Shown here piece by piece: positions 15,063 through 23,742 of a stretch of 28,932 bases of DNA (its first letter is position 1; each line of letters opens with the position of its first letter). The translations under genes were made by a program, and so were the position numbers. The DNA comes from Motiliproteus sp047622605 (GTDB taxonomy: Bacteria; Pseudomonadota; Gammaproteobacteria; Pseudomonadales; Balneatricaceae). Where the stretch lies: NCBI GenBank assembly GCA_047622605.1, contig JBLHND010000030.1, forward strand, positions 1 to 28,932, in the 5' to 3' direction. The notes under the pieces are model-generated. The model searched no databases and was not told the DNA's origin. It saw only the letters and a list, made by a program, of their open reading frames with translations.

Positions 15063-15755
15063 TTAGCCGCGAACCATCGCATTGCCTTCACGCTCATCGC
15101 CAATCGTGGTACTGGGGCCATGGCCGGTGATGACCAGCGCATCCTCATCAAGACTATAGAGTCGTTCTTTAATCGATTTTTCAATCTGCTGGTAATCGCC
15201 GCCCCAGAGATCGGTACGACCGATGGAACCTCGAAACAGAGTATCGCCAGCCACCAGCAACTTCGCCTCTTCAAACCAAAAACTGGTCGAACCTGGCGAA
15301 TGCCCGGGGGTATGGATCGCAACTCCACCGCAGCAACCCAGATCCTGATCATCGACGATAGCGGCATCCGGATCCGGCTGCGGCGTATAGGGCACCCCGA
15401 ACATCTGACACTGCTGTTCGATCATATCCCAGAGGAAATTGTCCGCCGCATGAAGATAGATGGGTGCCCCGGTTTTAGTCTTGAGTTCGCCCGCAGCCAA
15501 CACGTGATCCAGATGGGCATGGGTGTGATAGATCGCCACCAACTGCAGGTTATTGGCCTGCAGCTCGGCCAATATCCTGTCCGCATCCCCACCCGGATCG
15601 ATCACTATCGCCTTACCACTGCGCGTATCACCCAGCAACGTACAGTTGCACTGCAGGGGGCCGACCGCAAAGGTCTTACGAAAAAAAACGGGGGCAGTCA
15701 GGCTCTGCGCCGAATTTGCGGATACTGCACGGGGTTGCTTTGATTCTGCTGACAC
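15063..15755 (-). CDS. MBL-fold metallo-hydrolase (glyoxalase II-like)
   Basis: The protein has the complete metallo-beta-lactamase zinc motif: HTHAHLDH, HTPGHSPGS, AGDTLF and TGHGPST. The core starts VGPLQCNCTLLGD, typical of the YcbL/GloB-like group, which hydrolyses thioesters such as S-lactoylglutathione; the actual substrate is unknown. I favour the GTG at 15755 with GGAGG 8 nt upstream (230 residues); a TTG at 15770 lies inside that ribosome-binding site. Both ends of the gene have extra partial copies outside it. It sits between nit and yhdP, which are adjacent in relatives. Confidence 0.85.
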   Translation of the reverse strand: MSAESKQPRAVSANSAQSLTAPVFFRKTFAVGPLQCNCTLLGDTRSGKAIVIDPGGDADRILAELQANNLQLVAIYHTHAHLDHVLAAGELKTKTGAPIYLHAADNFLWDMIEQQCQMFGVPYTPQPDPDAAIVDDQDLGCCGGVAIHTPGHSPGSTSFWFEEAKLLVAGDTLFRGSIGRTDLWGGDYQQIEKSIKERLYSLDEDALVITGHGPSTTIGDEREGNAMVRG

Positions 15756-15916
15756 TAGGATCGCCTCCAACGGGACTCTTTATTTAAAGGGAATAGCTTT
15801 AAGGAAATATTGCTCTGACTCTGCTGACACTAGGCTCTTTTCAAACCCTCCAACGCGAATATTACTTTGACGCTGGGATTGTCTCCAACGGGAATGTGGC
15901 CTTGACGCTGCTGCGG
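15737..15916. repeat. Degenerate repeats of the MBL-gene start region
   Basis: The block CTGCTGACACTAGG...CCTCCAAC, which on the minus strand is TTGGAGG plus the GTG start, occurs at 15745-15770. It recurs at 15821-15853 and more weakly at 15865-15893 (TTTGACGCTGGGA...CTCCAACGGGAA). The second copy gives another GTG (15830) whose frame begins VSAESEQ, like the gene's own VSAESKQ, but stops after 16 codons at 15780. The repeats fill the gap between yhdP and the MBL gene. Confidence 0.7.
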
Positions 15917-18900
15917 TTACGGAACGGGTTTGATCAGTTCCATCTGAGGATCCGTCCACAGCCCTTCGATGCTATAGCGTACCGAGGTGAATTTACTGAG
16001 CTGCTTGCCTATCAACTTTTCTACGATAAAGACGGCCCCTGCGATCTGCGGCGTCGCCAGAAACACTGCGGCTAAGGGTAAGTTTTCGCTAATCGGTAAA
16101 CTCACCAGCATCCTCTGATTGAGGGTTTCATTATAAAGATCCACAGAGCCTTCAAATTCCAGACCGAGGGTTGGCCCAACCAGCGTCAGCGGCACCAGAC
16201 TGCTCGCGACCGCATCACTGATTCGGTAGTGGCCTGCCAGAGTATCGAAGCTAATCCCATCTTGGGTGAGATCTGAAAAATCTAAACTCAAGCGTCGCCA
16301 GAGGGTACTGGTATTAAACAGGCTGAAGATCTTCATCACCTGAGTGCCGGCACCGCTATTGAGTATCTTGCCACCCTTTAACTGTATGGTAGCCTCACCA
16401 TCAAGGGTATCGAGATTGAAGGCCAGCGGTGAACCCTCCCAAAGAAACTGGCCATTCAATAGCGCCGACTCCGTCACCACGTTTGGGGCTGCGCCCCACT
16501 CCTGCAACACCTGGCCTAAATCAGCGGCGCTTAGGGTCAGATCAACATAGCTACTATGCAGGCTGTTTTGATAACCCCAATCGAGATCGGCGACGACCCC
16601 CAGACGGCCTATTTTTACATCTATACCTTTAATCAGCACGCCATTGCGGCTCGGTTGCAACTCAAAATCCCAGCGCCCAAGATCACGGTTGCCGTGATGC
16701 AGAGCCGCAATACTCACCTGCGCGGCAGGAAGCAAGCGGGGATCAAAATCAACCAGCGGGTCCTGATTAGGATCGAATCTGGCGGTAGGAGCCTTCTGCT
16801 CGGGTTCCTCGGATTCTGGATGAGGGAGCCTGAGATGCTCCAACTCTACTCGAACAACGCCCTGCTTGATGGGTAGTAAAACCCGCCCTCGAATCATGGG
16901 ACTGTCGAGTTTAAGCGCCCAGCTGTCTATGCCGGGCAAGAGTTCGGCCTGCAGCTGCTTGACCTCTAATGCGCCGTAATCCAGCCGACCTATATCAAGT
17001 TCTACCCGCCTGAGGATAGCCGCTGGATCCGTCTGCAACTCGGTGGCAGACGGATCGCTGCCTATAAAAGCCTGAGTTATAAAGGCCTGCCAGGGTGCTA
17101 CGTTAAGCCTGTCCAGTTGCCCCCGAATCCACAGCCCATCACCACGACTCACCGCTGCCGGCTGACCACGGCCTAAGACCAGCTCAGCACCGCTAAAGGA
17201 GTCCGCTAAGGGCATCGCGAAATCAAGTAACTGGGCATAACGTAGGCGTAGATCAGGGCTTCCACCCAGACCAATGTTAATCCCCAGATGCAATGACTGC
17301 TCGGCAGTCTTGCCAAAGGGCGCCGGCAACTCGGCGACAACCCCTCTCAGCTCGCTGTCAATACGTAGCATTGAGCAGGCCGAGGTCGCTGTACACAGCT
17401 CCAGTCGGGCCTGATACTGAGCTTCACCCTGGACATTCTGCAACAACGGCTGCAACAACGGCTGCCGCAACCACTGCTTAAGCGGGTCGGCGCCTATCCA
17501 GCCATCCACACTAATCAACGTTCGTGAACCCTCCTGATAGGGTTCAGTGATGATAGCCGCCTGCAGTGGCTGGCCTAACAGGCTCCCACTCAGCCGTTCC
17601 GAAGAGAGCCCCTCACGTTCGTGATACCGCAACGTACCCGCTAACTGGCTAAAGTCCAGATCAAGGCCGGCATTGGAAAGCAAGCCATCAGCTAACGAAG
17701 ACTCGACCCTGATCTGTGAGTGCTGTGGATCCTGCAGGTCGATCCCCAATGCTATTCGAGAGTGACTGATACCATCCAGCTGCCAAGGCTGTAACGCCTC
17801 ACCCAGAACAGCCCGAACAGGGCCTTCGATCAGTGTCGTACGTATATCCGCGGCGGGGCCATCCAGCTCAGCCTCGATCTGTAACAGCGAGCCCGCTGCC
17901 GGCAGATAGACTCGCCCCCGGCTCAGATCAGTACCCAGCAACCGGCCATCCGGAATTTCGACCAGCACCTCCCCGCCCTTGATCAGGACAAAGGGATTAG
18001 CCTGAGTCAGCGTCGGCCACCCGGACTGATAACGCACCGACGCCTGATCAGCATGAAAAAACAGCTGCACGCTGGCCTCAGGCGAAACACCGACAGGCGT
18101 GCGTAAAGGGGTGTCTATCATCACTCCACCGGTACGTATCTCTCCCCCCTGGATAGACTGTTGCAACCAGTCAAATAGCGGTTTGGAAACCAGCTTATCG
18201 GGCACGAACAGGGGCACCAGAGTCGCATCAGCATCCCCCATGCCGACCATCAGTACCAGCCTACCGGGCTGCTCAGGATGGGATTTAGCCGGCAGATCCA
18301 GGCTAAATCGACCATCAGCCCGCAGCCTGGAATCCCTTACTTGCAGATGCTGGCCGACAACCTGGATCCCGTCAGCCCTGAGGTCCCAGTTAATAACCCC
18401 TCGAGCGCTATCAAACTGCCAGCCCTGACTGTAAAATTTAGGGAGATTCATGGTGACCTGATCCGCGGCAAAATCGACTTGCCCACCCTCTGCGTTTAAC
18501 TGCAGCAGACCACTGACACCCTGTATCCCTGGGGCACCCCGCCAGGGCGAGACACCGACCCGGTTCAGGTCCGCACTAAAATCAAAGACCGGGGACCCCG
18601 TCTCGAAGGCCTGCTGCAACTCCAGGCGTAGATTACGCAACTCACCCACCGGATCCAATCCCGCCAGCCGTTGCTTCAAACTAGCCGCCACCAGCGTCCC
18701 GTCATTAACGATCTGCCACAGCGGTTCCAGGGCCACCCTGTCGCTAGAAATAAGCCAGACTGCGTCCTGCTTACGCAGCGATAATCGATCCAGGGGCAGC
18801 GCTACGCCGTCGACCAAGCCCTGCAGGTCGGTAATCGCTAGCTCTGCCTGTTGCAGGCCATCGAGAGCGAGATTGAAGCGCAATCCCGCATCGGCAACCG

Positions 18901-19804
18901 TTAATGCCTTAGCACCCTGCTGCCAGTCCAGCTGCGGAAGCTGGATCGCCCCTTGAAGCTGGTGTTTACCGTCGGGACGCCAATTTCCCCACAGCTCGGC
19001 GCCTAGCTGAAACTGCTCAGGCAGCCGTGGCAGTTGCGGCAGTTGCGGCAGTTGCGGCAGCTCGCCAACAAACTGCCCCCAGAACTGCTGATCTAGAACA
19101 GGACTCTTAAAGTAAAACTCTGAACTAAAGCCAACCTCCCCCGGCAATCCATGTAAGAGCACGCGCAATTCAATCGCCTGCTTCATTCCCAGCACCAACC
19201 GCCCCACCAGGGCATAGTCATCATCCCGGTTTTGAAAGGTCAGATTGATCAACTGCGGAGGAAGGGGGGCGTGCGCCTCAAATTGCACCTGTACCAGGGC
19301 ATTACGAATTTCCAGCTGCTGTTGCGCTAGCAGTGCTTGCAGCAGAGGCATCAGGCGAGTAGATGTAGCGGGGTCAGGCCCTGCGTAGGGCTCCTCATAC
19401 GAACCGACCAGGTTCCAACCCTGCTCAAGAGAGCGATACAAAGACAGGGACAGCTGATCCAGCAGCACCTGACGAAAGACGACCTCGCCGCGCCACAGCG
19501 AGCGCAAGATATCGAGCTGCAGCTCCATCCTGCCAACATCGATATGTCTCCCGCCCTCCAGAGTCACCCTGACCGAGGTCGCCTCTAAGCCTGGGGAAAA
19601 AACACTCCAACTGCCGTGTAGCTCACCCACACTGACCTGAAAACGGGGGGCATCGCTGATCAACTGCTCCAGGTCAGCCTTATAATCCGTCAGGTTGAGC
19701 ACCAGCCAGCGACTCGCCGACAGCGCGACGAGCAGCACCAGGATCAAAGCTATGCAACAGCTTACAACCCAGTGTCGAAGATGATGGATACGGGATAAGC
19801 CCAT
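15917..19804 (-). CDS. yhdP: YhdP family AsmA-like phospholipid transport protein
   Basis: YhdP is a very long AsmA-like protein anchored in the inner membrane and thought to form a groove carrying phospholipids to the outer membrane, with TamB and YdbH. The 1295-residue product (E. coli: 1266) has one N-terminal membrane helix (about residues 12-34, SCCIALILVLLVALSASRWL), then long beta-rich sequence. It has a typical C-terminus (GKILNSGAGTQVMKIFSLFN and later LEFEGSVDLYNETLNQRM). Residues around 250 contain repeated LPQ tripeptides encoded by a 9-bp tandem repeat (19031-19057). It begins 6 bp after rng ends, as in many relatives. Confidence 0.93.
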   Translation of the reverse strand: MGLSRIHHLRHWVVSCCIALILVLLVALSASRWLVLNLTDYKADLEQLISDAPRFQVSVGELHGSWSVFSPGLEATSVRVTLEGGRHIDVGRMELQLDILRSLWRGEVVFRQVLLDQLSLSLYRSLEQGWNLVGSYEEPYAGPDPATSTRLMPLLQALLAQQQLEIRNALVQVQFEAHAPLPPQLINLTFQNRDDDYALVGRLVLGMKQAIELRVLLHGLPGEVGFSSEFYFKSPVLDQQFWGQFVGELPQLPQLPQLPRLPEQFQLGAELWGNWRPDGKHQLQGAIQLPQLDWQQGAKALTVADAGLRFNLALDGLQQAELAITDLQGLVDGVALPLDRLSLRKQDAVWLISSDRVALEPLWQIVNDGTLVAASLKQRLAGLDPVGELRNLRLELQQAFETGSPVFDFSADLNRVGVSPWRGAPGIQGVSGLLQLNAEGGQVDFAADQVTMNLPKFYSQGWQFDSARGVINWDLRADGIQVVGQHLQVRDSRLRADGRFSLDLPAKSHPEQPGRLVLMVGMGDADATLVPLFVPDKLVSKPLFDWLQQSIQGGEIRTGGVMIDTPLRTPVGVSPEASVQLFFHADQASVRYQSGWPTLTQANPFVLIKGGEVLVEIPDGRLLGTDLSRGRVYLPAAGSLLQIEAELDGPAADIRTTLIEGPVRAVLGEALQPWQLDGISHSRIALGIDLQDPQHSQIRVESSLADGLLSNAGLDLDFSQLAGTLRYHEREGLSSERLSGSLLGQPLQAAIITEPYQEGSRTLISVDGWIGADPLKQWLRQPLLQPLLQNVQGEAQYQARLELCTATSACSMLRIDSELRGVVAELPAPFGKTAEQSLHLGINIGLGGSPDLRLRYAQLLDFAMPLADSFSGAELVLGRGQPAAVSRGDGLWIRGQLDRLNVAPWQAFITQAFIGSDPSATELQTDPAAILRRVELDIGRLDYGALEVKQLQAELLPGIDSWALKLDSPMIRGRVLLPIKQGVVRVELEHLRLPHPESEEPEQKAPTARFDPNQDPLVDFDPRLLPAAQVSIAALHHGNRDLGRWDFELQPSRNGVLIKGIDVKIGRLGVVADLDWGYQNSLHSSYVDLTLSAADLGQVLQEWGAAPNVVTESALLNGQFLWEGSPLAFNLDTLDGEATIQLKGGKILNSGAGTQVMKIFSLFNTSTLWRRLSLDFSDLTQDGISFDTLAGHYRISDAVASSLVPLTLVGPTLGLEFEGSVDLYNETLNQRMLVSLPISENLPLAAVFLATPQIAGAVFIVEKLIGKQLSKFTSVRYSIEGLWTDPQMELIKPVP

Positions 19805-19810
19805 CGGCAG

Positions 19811-21280
19811 TTACCGCAGCACCACATCAAACAGCTCGGTGGAATAAAGGGAATCTACCTGAAACAGGATCGTCTTACCGATAAACAGCTCGAGCTCTGC
19901 GACGTTACCGGAATCCTCATCCTGCAACCGGTCAACCACCGACTGCGAGGCTATCACCAGATAGGCATCCGCATCATAGGCGCGCGCCTCACGGAGAATC
20001 TCACGGAAAATCTCATAGCAAACAGTTTCCGGGCTCTTGATCGTACCGCGCCCCTGACACTGACTGCAGGGTTCACACAACAACTGCTCTAGACTCTCGC
20101 GGGTACGCTTGCGGGTCATCTCGACCAGACCGAGTTCGGAAACACCCGTCAGGTTGCTTTTGACAGGATCCTTGTCAACCATCCGCTCCAGCGTCCTGAG
20201 TACCTGGCGCCGATGTTCAGGCTCGACCATGTCGATAAAGTCGATGATGATAATCCCGCCGAGGTTACGCAGCCGCAGCTGCCGACCTATAGCGGTGGCC
20301 GCTTCGAGGTTAGTCTTAAAGATAGTCTCTTCCAGGTTCCGGTGACCGACGTAAGCACCGGTATTAACGTCGACGGTGGTCATCGCCTCGGTCTGATCGA
20401 AGATCAGATAGCCACCGGACTTGAGCTCCACTTTACGGCCCAGCGCGCGTTGAATCTCCTCTTCCACACTGTACAGGTCGAAGATAGGACGTTCGCCCGG
20501 ATAGTGCTCAAGCCGGTCAGAGATCTCAGGGATCAGGCTGGCGACGAACTCGGAGGCTTTCTGGAAGGTCTCCTTGGAATCGATACGGATACGCTCCAGC
20601 CCCTGGAAGGCTACATCGCGCAACGTGCGCATATGTAACGGTAAGTCCTCATAAATAACCCGCGGTGCCTGAGGGATTTTCATGCGTTCCTGCACCTTGC
20701 TCCAGAGTCGACGGAGGTAGGCGATATCGGTCTCAACATCGGCACAGGGGGCACCTTCCGCGGCGGTACGCAAAATAAACCCGCCCACGCTGTCAGGATC
20801 AGCAGCCAACGCCTCGCTAACGATCGCCTTGAGCCTGGCCCGCTCCTCGACACTTTCGATCCGTTGCGACACACCGACATGATCGCGTCCCGGCATAAAC
20901 ACCAGATAGCGCGAGGGTATAGACAGTCGCGTGGTCAGCCGAGCACCCTTGGTTCCGATAGGGTCTTTGGTCACCTGCACGACCAACGACTGGCCTTCCC
21001 GCAGCAGCGACCCTATCGGCGGCTCAGGAACCCGCTCCTCGACAGAGCAATCGCCTGAAATCAGCTCGCCAACATGGATAAAAGCCGCCCGCTCCAGACC
21101 TATATCAACAAAGGCCGCCTGCATCCCCGGCAGTACCCTGACGACCTTACCCTGGTAGATATTACCGACAATCCCTTTACGCTCGGCCCGTTCGATATAG
21201 ACCTCTTGCAGCATGCCGTTTTCAATCACCGCTACCCGAGTTTCCATCGGGGTAAAATTTATCAGAATCTCCTCAGCCAT
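19811..21280 (-). CDS. rng: Ribonuclease G
   Basis: RNase G matures the 5' end of 16S rRNA and degrades some mRNAs. The 489-residue product, exactly the E. coli length from the ATG at 21280, has an S1 domain (about residues 35-125; GNIYQGKVVRVLPGMQAAFV). The catalytic Asp residues are visible in TTVDVNTGAYVG and IIIIDFIDMVEP, and the Zn-link cysteines in CEPCSQCQGRG. A further ATG at 21289 is too close to the AGGA site to be favoured. Its leader carries a near-copy of 30 bp from its own coding sequence. Confidence 0.95.
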   Translation of the reverse strand: MAEEILINFTPMETRVAVIENGMLQEVYIERAERKGIVGNIYQGKVVRVLPGMQAAFVDIGLERAAFIHVGELISGDCSVEERVPEPPIGSLLREGQSLVVQVTKDPIGTKGARLTTRLSIPSRYLVFMPGRDHVGVSQRIESVEERARLKAIVSEALAADPDSVGGFILRTAAEGAPCADVETDIAYLRRLWSKVQERMKIPQAPRVIYEDLPLHMRTLRDVAFQGLERIRIDSKETFQKASEFVASLIPEISDRLEHYPGERPIFDLYSVEEEIQRALGRKVELKSGGYLIFDQTEAMTTVDVNTGAYVGHRNLEETIFKTNLEAATAIGRQLRLRNLGGIIIIDFIDMVEPEHRRQVLRTLERMVDKDPVKSNLTGVSELGLVEMTRKRTRESLEQLLCEPCSQCQGRGTIKSPETVCYEIFREILREARAYDADAYLVIASQSVVDRLQDEDSGNVAELELFIGKTILFQVDSLYSTELFDVVLR

Positions 21281-21291
21281 ATGATCCATTC

Positions 21292-21363
21292 CTATCTGTT
21301 TGATGTTGCAGCTATAGATCTCTTGCCGTACCGGATCTCTTGCAGCTTGCCGTTTTCAATCAC
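21292..21363 (-). repeat. Diverged copy of an rng 5' coding segment in the rng leader
   Basis: Bases 21334-21363 match 21200-21229 inside rng at 28 of 30 positions. On the minus strand the copy opens with GTG and reads VIENGKLQEI (rng: VIENGMLQEV). The frame runs 23 codons to a TAG at 21292-21294, just at the rng ribosome-binding site, so it could act as an upstream ORF. A second, shorter match (TATAGATCTCTTGC) lies around 21313-21326. The remaining gap to maf (21364-21533) has short T-rich repeats only. Confidence 0.75.
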
Positions 21364-21533
21364 TATCAGCCAATAACAGCCGCATTCCCTTGGGGGTAGG
21401 CTATCGGGGTAAGCCATCGGGCTTTTCAATCAGGCTTTTTAATCTGACTTTTTAATCAGGAAAGGGTGCTGATCAGAAACGCCTCAGCCACAGCCTTCGC
21501 CAGCTAGCTGACTAGCGGCGCGCACTCACTGCT

Positions 21534-22115
21534 TTATTGCTGCCAGATCGGCACAGCCAACTGCTGCAGTAACTGCGAGGTTTCCTGTAACGGTAAGCCG
21601 ACCACCGCAGAATAACTACCCTCAATACGCTCGACAAATACCGCGCCAAAACCCTGGATCGCGTAACTACCAGCCTTGTCGCGAGGCTCACCGGTATCCC
21701 AGTAAGCTTCGCACTCCGTCCGGCTCAGGGTTTTAAACCAGACATCGGTTATGACCAGCAATGAATGCTGCTGTTCCCCTCGCACCAGTGCCACCGCCGT
21801 CAACACCTGATGGCGACGCCCCGAGAGCGACAACAGCATCGCTACCGCCTCCTCTTTGTGGGCTGGCTTACCCAGAATCTGTTGTTCGCAGACCACGCTG
21901 GTATCGCTACCCAAGACCCAGACATCGGGAGCCAAGGCGGCCACCGCCGAGGCCTTCTCCAGAGCCAGACGACTGACATAAGCCGCAGGGGGTTCCGCCG
22001 CCCGTACCGACTCATCAATATCGGCACTGCGGCACTCGAAACGCGCGCCGATCTGAGCAAGCAGCTCACGCCGGCGAGGTGATGCGGAGGCCAGAATGAG
22101 TACCGACGCGACCAT
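21534..22115 (-). CDS. maf: Maf family nucleoside triphosphate pyrophosphatase (YhdE-type)
   Basis: Maf proteins hydrolyse dTTP/UTP and modified nucleotides to monophosphates. The 193-residue sequence starts with the hallmark LILASASPRRRELLAQIG and later has VLGSDTSVVCEQQILGKP and DKAGSYAIQGFGAVFVERIE. The last two match the dTTP/UTP-type (YhdE) subgroup. It begins 4 bp after mreD ends, the order usual for mreBCD-maf-rng. Confidence 0.94.
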   Translation of the reverse strand: MVASVLILASASPRRRELLAQIGARFECRSADIDESVRAAEPPAAYVSRLALEKASAVAALAPDVWVLGSDTSVVCEQQILGKPAHKEEAVAMLLSLSGRRHQVLTAVALVRGEQQHSLLVITDVWFKTLSRTECEAYWDTGEPRDKAGSYAIQGFGAVFVERIEGSYSAVVGLPLQETSQLLQQLAVPIWQQ

Positions 22116-22119
22116 CGTC

Positions 22120-22608
22120 TCAGCTTATCGACAGGGCGCGGCGGATGCTGCGCAACAACACGAAGACCCAGGGCCAGATAACAGCGCTGATCAGAGAGGG
22201 CAATAAAAACAGTAATGAATCTGAGTGCGCACCCTGTAACGCCTGGCCCCAATTCAACAACTGCTGATAGAGCCCCACCATGATCAGCACCAGTAGCGCC
22301 TGCTGCCACAGGGGGTACATTCGAAACCGCCGATGCAGAGCACTGATAATGGTTGCGATCAACGCCAACGACAGCGCATGGACCCCCAGCAAACTCCCCT
22401 GCAGGATATCCAACAGCAGACCGATCATCCAGCCGTACCAGGGGCCTACGCGATGCGGTAACGCCGCCACCCAATAGATCAGCACCAGCGCCACCCATTG
22501 TGGGCGCCCCCACTCAAACACTTCGGGCATCGGGATTTCAGTGAGGATCAATGCCAACATAAAGCTTAGCAGTATGACCCAACCACCCCTAGCAGGTTGC
22601 TCAATCAT
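22120..22608 (-). CDS. mreD: Rod shape-determining protein MreD
   Basis: MreD is a small inner-membrane protein of the elongasome. The 162-residue sequence has five or six hydrophobic segments and the family pattern RPQWVALVLIYWVAALPHRVG...WMIGLLLDILQGSLLGVHAL. Its start overlaps the mreC stop (TGATG). Length equals E. coli MreD (162). Confidence 0.94.
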   Translation of the reverse strand: MIEQPARGGWVILLSFMLALILTEIPMPEVFEWGRPQWVALVLIYWVAALPHRVGPWYGWMIGLLLDILQGSLLGVHALSLALIATIISALHRRFRMYPLWQQALLVLIMVGLYQQLLNWGQALQGAHSDSLLFLLPSLISAVIWPWVFVLLRSIRRALSIS

Positions 22609-23504
22609 CAGGACTCCTCCTTAGGGCGAACTGAGGCACTCGCCTTAGGCGCCACAGGCTCGGTTTCCGGAGATAACACCGGCGTCCTTGATTGTGAAAA
22701 CACCAACAACAGATGGCGACTGGTATCGAGCTGCGCGCTGGGCTGACAACGAACAATCGCAAAGGGCTGGCCTGGATCATGAATAACTTCCATGACCTTA
22801 GCCACAGGGTAGCCTTTAGGAAAACGCGCTCCTAGGCCCGAACTCAACAGCAGATCACCGACTTGAATATCAGCGGTATTGGGGACATGATCGAGCAACA
22901 GCCCCTTATCATTGCCGCGTCCCAGCAACAGCGCACGAAACCCACTACGACTTACCTGAACCGGAATCGCATGCTGGGCATCGGTAATCAGCAGCGCCCT
23001 CGAGGTATAGGGGCCGACTTCGACCACCTGGCCCATGACACCCCCTTCATCCAATACCGGCTGACCCAGATAGACCTGGTCGTTCAGCCCCTTATTGATG
23101 GTAATTTGATGCGAGAAGGGGTCGGCACTCACGCCGATCAATTCCGCCAACAGTACCCGCAGATCCAGCTGTTTGCTGACTCCAAGCAAATTTCGCAGCC
23201 GGGCATTGTCATTATCCATCGCATCAAAACGTTGGAGCTTGCGCGCCATCAACAGCAGATCGGCGCGAAGCGTGTCGTTTTCTAGCTGGAGTTCATCACG
23301 CTCGCTCAGGGATTGATCGATCCTGGTCATCAAGCGGGGGGGCAGATCCATGACCCAGCGTAGCGGGGTTACCGTCAGGCTAAGATACCCCCGATAGTAG
23401 GCCATCGGACTCCAGAGCAGGTCGGCCAGCATCAGCGACACAGACAGAGATAAAATCAGGAACATTCCGGTACGCGAGGAACGCCCCTTAAAAATGGGCT
23501 TAAT
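22608..23504 (-). CDS. mreC: Rod shape-determining protein MreC, probable AUU start
   Basis: MreC is a bitopic inner-membrane elongasome protein that activates the PBP2-RodA synthase. It has a membrane helix (LILSLSVSLMLADLL), a coiled-coil stretch (about residues 60-100, DELQLENDTLRADLLLMARK) and the periplasmic beta domain (GVMGQVVEVGPYTSRALLIT). The first in-frame ATG (23465) has no ribosome-binding site and cuts off the conserved N-terminus. Thirteen codons upstream an ATT at 23504 begins (M)KPIFKGRSSRTG, like E. coli MKPIF, and is preceded by a perfect GGAGG with a 6-nt spacer. I therefore propose AUU initiation (298 residues). Confidence 0.85.
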   Translation of the reverse strand: MKPIFKGRSSRTGMFLILSLSVSLMLADLLWSPMAYYRGYLSLTVTPLRWVMDLPPRLMTRIDQSLSERDELQLENDTLRADLLLMARKLQRFDAMDNDNARLRNLLGVSKQLDLRVLLAELIGVSADPFSHQITINKGLNDQVYLGQPVLDEGGVMGQVVEVGPYTSRALLITDAQHAIPVQVSRSGFRALLLGRGNDKGLLLDHVPNTADIQVGDLLLSSGLGARFPKGYPVAKVMEVIHDPGQPFAIVRCQPSAQLDTSRHLLLVFSQSRTPVLSPETEPVAPKASASVRPKEES

Positions 23505-23664
23505 GGCGCACCTCCATACCCGCAGATGACTCGCGCAACAGCGGTCGCCATTGCGGCATGCTCACTGTACGGCTAGTCATAGAGCGGTCTAGCTGCCTGT
23601 CGGACTTGACCCGGTCAAGCGAGATAAAGGCTGCTTTGAGACAGTTTTCGAGCTTTTTTGAGGC

Positions 23665-23692
23665 TACAAATCGGCAGGACTGCCGATTTGTA
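23665..23692. repeat. 28-nt perfect palindrome in the mreB-mreC gap
   Basis: TACAAATCGGCAG and its exact reverse complement are separated by two bases (GA). No T-run follows on either side, so it is a hairpin or cruciform candidate rather than a standard terminator. It lies in the 415-bp gap between mreB and mreC. Confidence 0.75.
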
Positions 23693-23742
23693 CTGCAATA
23701 GCTACCCGCAGGGCAAGCGGCAGGGACGCAGCTTGTGAACAG

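Noticed and set aside
14899..15150. Tandem repeats considered as a CRISPR array
   Set aside because: The units are contiguous with no unique spacers and are copies of the adjacent gene's 3' end.
15000..15743. 247-codon plus-strand frame opposite the MBL-fold gene
   Set aside because: It is antisense to a gene with a complete zinc motif and shows no recognisable protein pattern.
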